Below, piece by piece: positions 5,549 through 8,523 of a DNA stretch of 8,523 nt. Both the position numbers and the translations under genes were made by a program. The notes under the pieces were generated by a model. It saw only the letters and a program-made list of their open reading frames with translations. It searched no databases and was not told where the DNA came from. Numbering within the stretch: the first letter of the stretch is position 1; each line of letters opens with the position of its first letter. The DNA is from an uncultured Collinsella sp. (GTDB taxonomy: Bacteria; Actinomycetota; Coriobacteriia; Coriobacteriales; Coriobacteriaceae), in the NCBI GenBank assembly GCA_958407555.1, contig CATYJC010000072.1, positions 1 through 8,523 of the forward strand. The letters are read 5' to 3'.

Positions 5549-5580
5549 CCCGTAAGATGTGTATGGACAACTTCTACGGG
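5549..5580 (+). promoter_or_regulatory. pyrG leader hairpin
   Basis: CCCGTA (5549-5554) pairs with TACGGG (5575-5580). Pairing continues inward, with small bulges, through GA/TC (5556-5557/5573-5574) and GT/AC (5559-5560/5570-5571). It ends 6 bases before the AGG of the pyrG ribosome-binding site. If transcription starts near 5549, the stem would form the very 5' end of the mRNA. A role in stability or translation is inferred. Confidence 0.4.
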
Positions 5581-5598
5581 AAGCGCAGGTAATTCAAT

Positions 5599-7260
5599 AT
5601 GACTAAGCATGTGTTTGTGACCGGCGGCGTGGTTTCGTCTTTGGGCAAGGGCATTACCGCGGCATCGCTGGGCCGTTTGCTCAAGTCGCGCGGCTACAAG
5701 GTGACGATGCAGAAGGCCGACCCGTATCTGAACGTCGACCCCGGTACCATGAGCCCGTTCCAGCACGGTGAGGTCTTTGTGACCGAGGACGGCTACGAGT
5801 CCGATCTGGACCTGGGCCACTACGAGCGCTTTATTGACGAGAACCTGACCCGCGATTCTAACTTTACGACGGGCGCCATTTACAAGAGCCTGATTGCCCG
5901 CGAGCGTCGCGGTGACTTTTTGGGCGGTACCGTCCAGGTGATCCCGCACGTCACCAATGCTATCAAGGACAAATTCCGCCGCATTGAGGAGCAGACTGGC
6001 TCCGACGTTGTCATTACCGAGCTGGGTGGCACGATCGGCGACATCGAGTCGCAGCCGTTCGTGGAGGCTATCCGCCAGTACCGCAAGGAGGCCGGTCCCG
6101 AGAACGTCTGCTACATCCACGTATCGCTCGTTCCCTATATCGCCGCCGCCCACGAGGTTAAGACCAAGCCCACGCAGCACTCCGTCAAGGAGCTGCGCAG
6201 CTTTGGTATCCAGCCCGACATTATTGTGCTGCGCTCCGATCACCATATTGATGACGCTATCCGCGGCAAGATCGCGAGTTTCTGCGACGTCGACACCGAC
6301 TGTGTCTTTACCAACGAGGATTGCGCGAGCATTTACGACGTGCCGCAGCTGCTCGCGGAGCAGGACTTTGACCTGCGCATTTGCGAGCGCCTTGGCCTCG
6401 ATCCGCGCGAGCGCGATATGAGCGCATGGAATGAGTTCCTGCGCAAGCAAAACCATGCCAACCATCACGCCGATAAGGTTAAGGTTGCCGTCGTGGGAAA
6501 GTACACCCAGCTTCCCGATGCATATCTGTCGGTTATCGAGGCCCTGCATCACGCGGGCGTTTTCTACGATCGTCACGTAGATGTGCAGCTGGTCGATGGT
6601 GAGAGCCTCGATGCCGAAAACGTCAATGAGGTTCTGGGCGACGCATCGGGCATCCTGGTTCCCGGCGGCTTTGGCAAGCGCGCCCTGGAGGGCAAGATCC
6701 TTGCTGCCGAGTTTGCTCGCGAGCACAAGATTCCGTATCTGGGCATTTGCCTGGGTATGCAGGTTGCCGTGTGCGAGTTCGCCCGCAACGTTGTCGGCCT
6801 TGCCGGTGCCAGCTCCTCCGAGTTTGATCCGGACGGTCCGTTTAGCGTAATCGACCTGATGAGCTCGCAGGAGGACGTGACCGAGAAGGGCGGCACCATG
6901 CGCCTGGGCGCCTATCCGTGCAAGCTCGCTGCCGATACCCTCGCGCGTGAGGCGTATGGCGAGGAGCTTGTCTACGAGCGCCACCGTCACCGTTTTGAGT
7001 TCAACAATGCCTTCCGCGATCAGCTCGAGGACGCCGGTCTTGTCATCTCGGGCCTTTCACCCGACGAGCGTCTGGTCGAGATGGTCGAGCTGCCGCGCGA
7101 CGTGCACCCGTGGTACGTGGCCACTCAGGCCCACCCCGAGTTCAAGAGCCGCCCCACCAATCCTCAGCCGCTGTTCCGTGAGTTCGTGCGCGCCTCGATT
7201 GGCCAGCATGAGGGTGTCGATCGCCTACAGGTGACGCCCATGAATCGTGCGACGGACTAA
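5599..7260 (+). CDS. pyrG: CTP synthase (glutamine-hydrolysing)
   Basis: This 553-residue cytoplasmic enzyme makes CTP from UTP, ATP and glutamine, the last step of pyrimidine nucleotide synthesis. The N-terminal synthetase domain (about 1-270) begins V-F-V-T-G-G-V-V-S-S-L-G-K-G with the ATP P-loop at 13-20, D-P-Y-L-N-V-D-P-G-T-M at 41-51, and likely Mg-binding D71 and E141. The class I glutamine amidotransferase domain (about 295-535) has the oxyanion P-G-G-F-G at 355-359, nucleophile C384 in G-I-C-L-G-M-Q, and H512/E514 in A-H-P-E-F-K-S-R-P. All catalytic residues are intact and the length is normal. CAGG (5586-5589) is the ribosome-binding site, 9 bases from the ATG. The xerD frame begins two bases after the stop, implying co-transcription. 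Confidence 0.98.
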   Translation: MTKHVFVTGGVVSSLGKGITAASLGRLLKSRGYKVTMQKADPYLNVDPGTMSPFQHGEVFVTEDGYESDLDLGHYERFIDENLTRDSNFTTGAIYKSLIARERRGDFLGGTVQVIPHVTNAIKDKFRRIEEQTGSDVVITELGGTIGDIESQPFVEAIRQYRKEAGPENVCYIHVSLVPYIAAAHEVKTKPTQHSVKELRSFGIQPDIIVLRSDHHIDDAIRGKIASFCDVDTDCVFTNEDCASIYDVPQLLAEQDFDLRICERLGLDPRERDMSAWNEFLRKQNHANHHADKVKVAVVGKYTQLPDAYLSVIEALHHAGVFYDRHVDVQLVDGESLDAENVNEVLGDASGILVPGGFGKRALEGKILAAEFAREHKIPYLGICLGMQVAVCEFARNVVGLAGASSSEFDPDGPFSVIDLMSSQEDVTEKGGTMRLGAYPCKLAADTLAREAYGEELVYERHRHRFEFNNAFRDQLEDAGLVISGLSPDERLVEMVELPRDVHPWYVATQAHPEFKSRPTNPQPLFREFVRASIGQHEGVDRLQVTPMNRATD

Positions 7261-7262
7261 GG

Positions 7263-8204
7263 TTGCCGTCGAACAGGGAACATATCGAAGAAGCTCCTTC
7301 GTCGCTCGCTGTGGCGGCGGGGGAGTTTCTTGATTACCTTGCAGTCGAGCGGGGTTTGGCGCGCAACACGATTGCCGCCTATCGCCGAGACTTGACGACC
7401 TACTGTGCCTATCTGGAGCGGACGGGCATTGCATCCTTTGAGGACGTGAGCCGGCGGGTCGTCGAGGACTTTATCGCCGATCGGCGCGACGGGGGCTATT
7501 CCGATGCCTCGGTGGAGCGCGCGCTCGCGGCCGTCAAAGGTCTGCATGCCTTTCTGGTGCGCGATGGGGCCGTGGCCCAAAATCCCACGGCGGCATTGCG
7601 CTTGCCAAAAAAGGCCGAGCGCCTGCCGGAGTGCCTTTCGGTGGAGGATGTTTCAGCGCTGCTTGACCAGGATTTTCCCGATGGAGAGATGGGCCTGCGC
7701 GATCGCGCCATCTTGGAAGTGCTGTATGGGTGCGGCCTGCGCGTGAGCGAGCTGGTGGGGCTCGATGTGAGTGATATCCATGTCGATGACGGCTTTGTGC
7801 TGGTTCGCGGCAAGGGCTCCAAGGAGCGTCTGGCCCCTTTGGTGGGAAGTGCGGCGCGTGCCCTGACACGCTATATATGTGATGGGCGCCGACTTCTGGC
7901 GGCTCATGCTCGTGGGACAGAGACGCCGGCGGTCTTTTTAAACAAGAACGGCGGGCGTCTGTCGCGTCAGGGTGTTCACGTCATATGCGAGCGCTACGGA
8001 CGCCAGGTGGGGTTGGTGGGACTCCATCCACACACGTTGCGCCACTCCTTTGCCACCCATATGCTCGCGGGCGGCGCGGACCTTCGCGTGCTGCAGGAGA
8101 TCTTGGGACACGCCGATATATCGACGACGCAGGTCTACACGCATGTCGATCGTACGCAGCTGACTGAGGTTTACCTGGCGGCCCACCCGCTGGCACATCG
8201 CTAA
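7263..8204 (+). CDS. xerD: Site-specific tyrosine recombinase, XerD type
   Basis: This 313-residue recombinase is expected to resolve chromosome dimers at a dif site, together with XerC or alone. The N-terminal SAM-like core-binding domain covers about residues 16-102 (F-L-D-Y-L then R-N-T-I-A-A-Y-R-R-D-L). The catalytic domain follows with the full set R160 (G-L-R-V-S-E-L), K184 (G-K-G-S-K-E-R), H257 and R260 (H-T-L-R-H-S-F), H283 (L-G-H) and Y292 (Q-V-Y-T-H-V). Their spacing matches E. coli XerD. The TTG at 7263, two bases after the pyrG stop, is the first possible start in frame and suggests translational coupling, but it lacks a normally spaced Shine-Dalgarno. GTG at 7311 would give 297 residues, nearer the usual XerD length. 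No integrase-specific N-terminal domain, phage gene or att site is nearby, which favours a housekeeping Xer over a phage integrase. Confidence 0.93.
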   Translation: MPSNREHIEEAPSSLAVAAGEFLDYLAVERGLARNTIAAYRRDLTTYCAYLERTGIASFEDVSRRVVEDFIADRRDGGYSDASVERALAAVKGLHAFLVRDGAVAQNPTAALRLPKKAERLPECLSVEDVSALLDQDFPDGEMGLRDRAILEVLYGCGLRVSELVGLDVSDIHVDDGFVLVRGKGSKERLAPLVGSAARALTRYICDGRRLLAAHARGTETPAVFLNKNGGRLSRQGVHVICERYGRQVGLVGLHPHTLRHSFATHMLAGGADLRVLQEILGHADISTTQVYTHVDRTQLTEVYLAAHPLAHR

Positions 8205-8237
8205 TACGCTGCTGAGCTGCGATTACATGCTATCCGA

Positions 8238-8299
8238 GGACGGACCCCCGATTGCTGGAACGTGCTGTTGCGCACGTTTTGGCAATCGGGGGTCCGTCC
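8238..8299. repeat. Long perfect hairpin downstream of xerD
   Basis: An 18-bp perfect stem (8238-8255 with 8282-8299; outer end GGACGGACCCCCG) continues through three G-U pairs (8256-8258/8279-8281) into a 7-bp stem AACGTGC/GCACGTT (8259-8265/8272-8278), closing on a 6-base loop. ATTTTG follows at 8301. It may terminate xerD transcription, but the stem is far longer than a normal terminator. That suggests a mobile palindromic repeat or a structured RNA. Confidence 0.6.
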
Positions 8300-8427
8300 C
8301 ATTTTGCGCCACCGGCCAATGGCACGGCGGGGTGCACATGCCGCGCGTGGGAGAGTTTGGGGGCGATGTGAACGGCATGTAAAGGGACATAAAAATCGCC
8401 TCAAGGTCAACTTGAAGGTTGAGGTTG
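8300..8427. other. Non-coding stretch between the xerD hairpin and the terminator-like stem
   Basis: No convincing gene is seen. A 14-codon frame from ATG 8338 is too short to support. At 8399-8424 CCTCAA and TTGAGG form a loose dyad within an imperfect repeat of AAGGTTGA-like units. Its purpose is unclear. Confidence 0.3.
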
Positions 8428-8461
8428 AAAGGCGGGGTGCTACAGGTGGCATCCCGCCTTT
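8428..8461. terminator. Terminator-like stem, possibly bidirectional
   Basis: AAAGGCGGGGTGC (8428-8440) pairs with GCATCCCGCCTTT (8449-8461), 13 bp with one G-U pair and an 8-base loop. A bases on the left and T bases on the right are built into the stem, so it could work on either strand, but the T-tract is only three long. Confidence 0.55.
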
Positions 8462-8468
8462 GCGTTAA

Positions 8469-8484
8469 ACACAACATATTGTGT
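8469..8484. promoter_or_regulatory. Candidate NrdR box
   Basis: ACACAACATATTGTGT matches 15 of 16 positions of the NrdR box consensus as I recall it (acaCwAtATaTwGtgt). It is the core of a larger inverted repeat, AAACACAA/TTGTGTTT (8467-8474/8479-8486). NrdR represses ribonucleotide reductase genes. NrdR sites normally occur in pairs, and no second good copy is visible here, though one could lie past the window edge. Confidence 0.45.
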
Positions 8485-8487
8485 TTT

Positions 8488-8501
8488 CGAACATATGCTC
8501 G
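8488..8501. promoter_or_regulatory. Candidate LexA (SOS) box
   Basis: CGAACATATGCTCG is one base away from the perfect Gram-positive/actinobacterial SOS palindrome CGAAC-ATAT-GTTCG. Its centre is 18 bp to the right of the NrdR-like site. No gene starts to its left, so it probably controls a + strand gene beyond the window. AGG at 8521-8523 could begin that gene's ribosome-binding site. Confidence 0.45.
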
Positions 8502-8523
8502 GGGGTGGCGCCCAATAGTTAGG

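Noticed and set aside
5071..6990. 639-residue open frame on the minus strand over the small regulator and pyrG
   Set aside because: It crosses two real genes and a terminator antisense, has no ribosome-binding site I can support, and its composition mirrors pyrG codon bias.
7263..8204. Phage or island integrase interpretation of the tyrosine recombinase
   Set aside because: The length and motif spacing match XerD, it is fused in transcription to pyrG, and there is no adjacent tRNA, att repeat, excisionase or phage gene in view.
8338..8382. 14-codon frame starting MPRVGEF
   Set aside because: Too short to support, with only a vague purine run upstream. No conserved feature is visible.
8201..8477. 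Several open frames of 68-84 codons on both strands after xerD
   Set aside because: They run through the long hairpin and the terminator-like stem in conflicting frames, which real genes would not do. None has a domain or a good ribosome-binding site.
1..8523. CRISPR array, defence or toxin-antitoxin system
   Set aside because: No regularly spaced repeats and no Cas, nuclease, toxin or antitoxin motifs were seen on either strand.

Overview
The window is GC-rich, densely coding on the + strand, and looks like a chromosomal stretch from an anaerobic high-GC Gram-positive bacterium. My best guess is Coriobacteriia, Collinsella-like. That rests on remembered protein similarity, an arginine deiminase cluster and a pyrG-xerD linkage of actinobacterial type, not on any search.

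Left part (1-2980): the arginine deiminase (ADI) pathway. It holds the last 33 codons of arcA with the catalytic cysteine, a complete catabolic ornithine carbamoyltransferase (arcB), and a YfcC/ArcD-type membrane carrier that probably exchanges arginine for ornithine. Together they import arginine and convert it to ornithine, ammonia and carbamoyl phosphate. Carbamate kinase (arcC), which would make the ATP, is not in view. Each junction carries RNA hairpins: two after arcA, a terminator after arcB, a long two-tier hairpin in the arcD leader, and a dense set of competing stems plus a strong terminator after arcD.

Middle (2981-5477): a non-coding stretch of about 340 bases with a perfect 12-bp palindrome and a 100-bp terminal-inverted-repeat element that looks like a small non-autonomous mobile element (MITE). 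A UPF0371/DUF1846 protein of unknown function follows, with its own -10 box and terminator. Next comes a small winged-helix regulator, also with its own terminator.

Right part (5478-8523): pyrG (CTP synthase), with a leader hairpin, is followed after two bases by a XerD-type tyrosine recombinase, so the two are probably co-transcribed. Downstream of xerD there is no gene. Instead there is a hairpin of about 28 bp, a terminator-like stem, and at the right edge two operator-like sites: one resembling an NrdR box and one resembling an actinobacterial LexA (SOS) box. They suggest that the next gene, outside the window, concerns deoxynucleotide supply or DNA repair.

Most coding content is ordinary metabolism and housekeeping. 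I see no defence system, CRISPR array, tRNA or rRNA. The parts worth a second look are non-coding: the MITE-like element, the structured RNAs around arcD, and the paired operators at the right end. Three start codons are placed downstream of the longest open frame on ribosome-binding-site evidence (arcD 1361, UPF0371 3348, regulator 5086).
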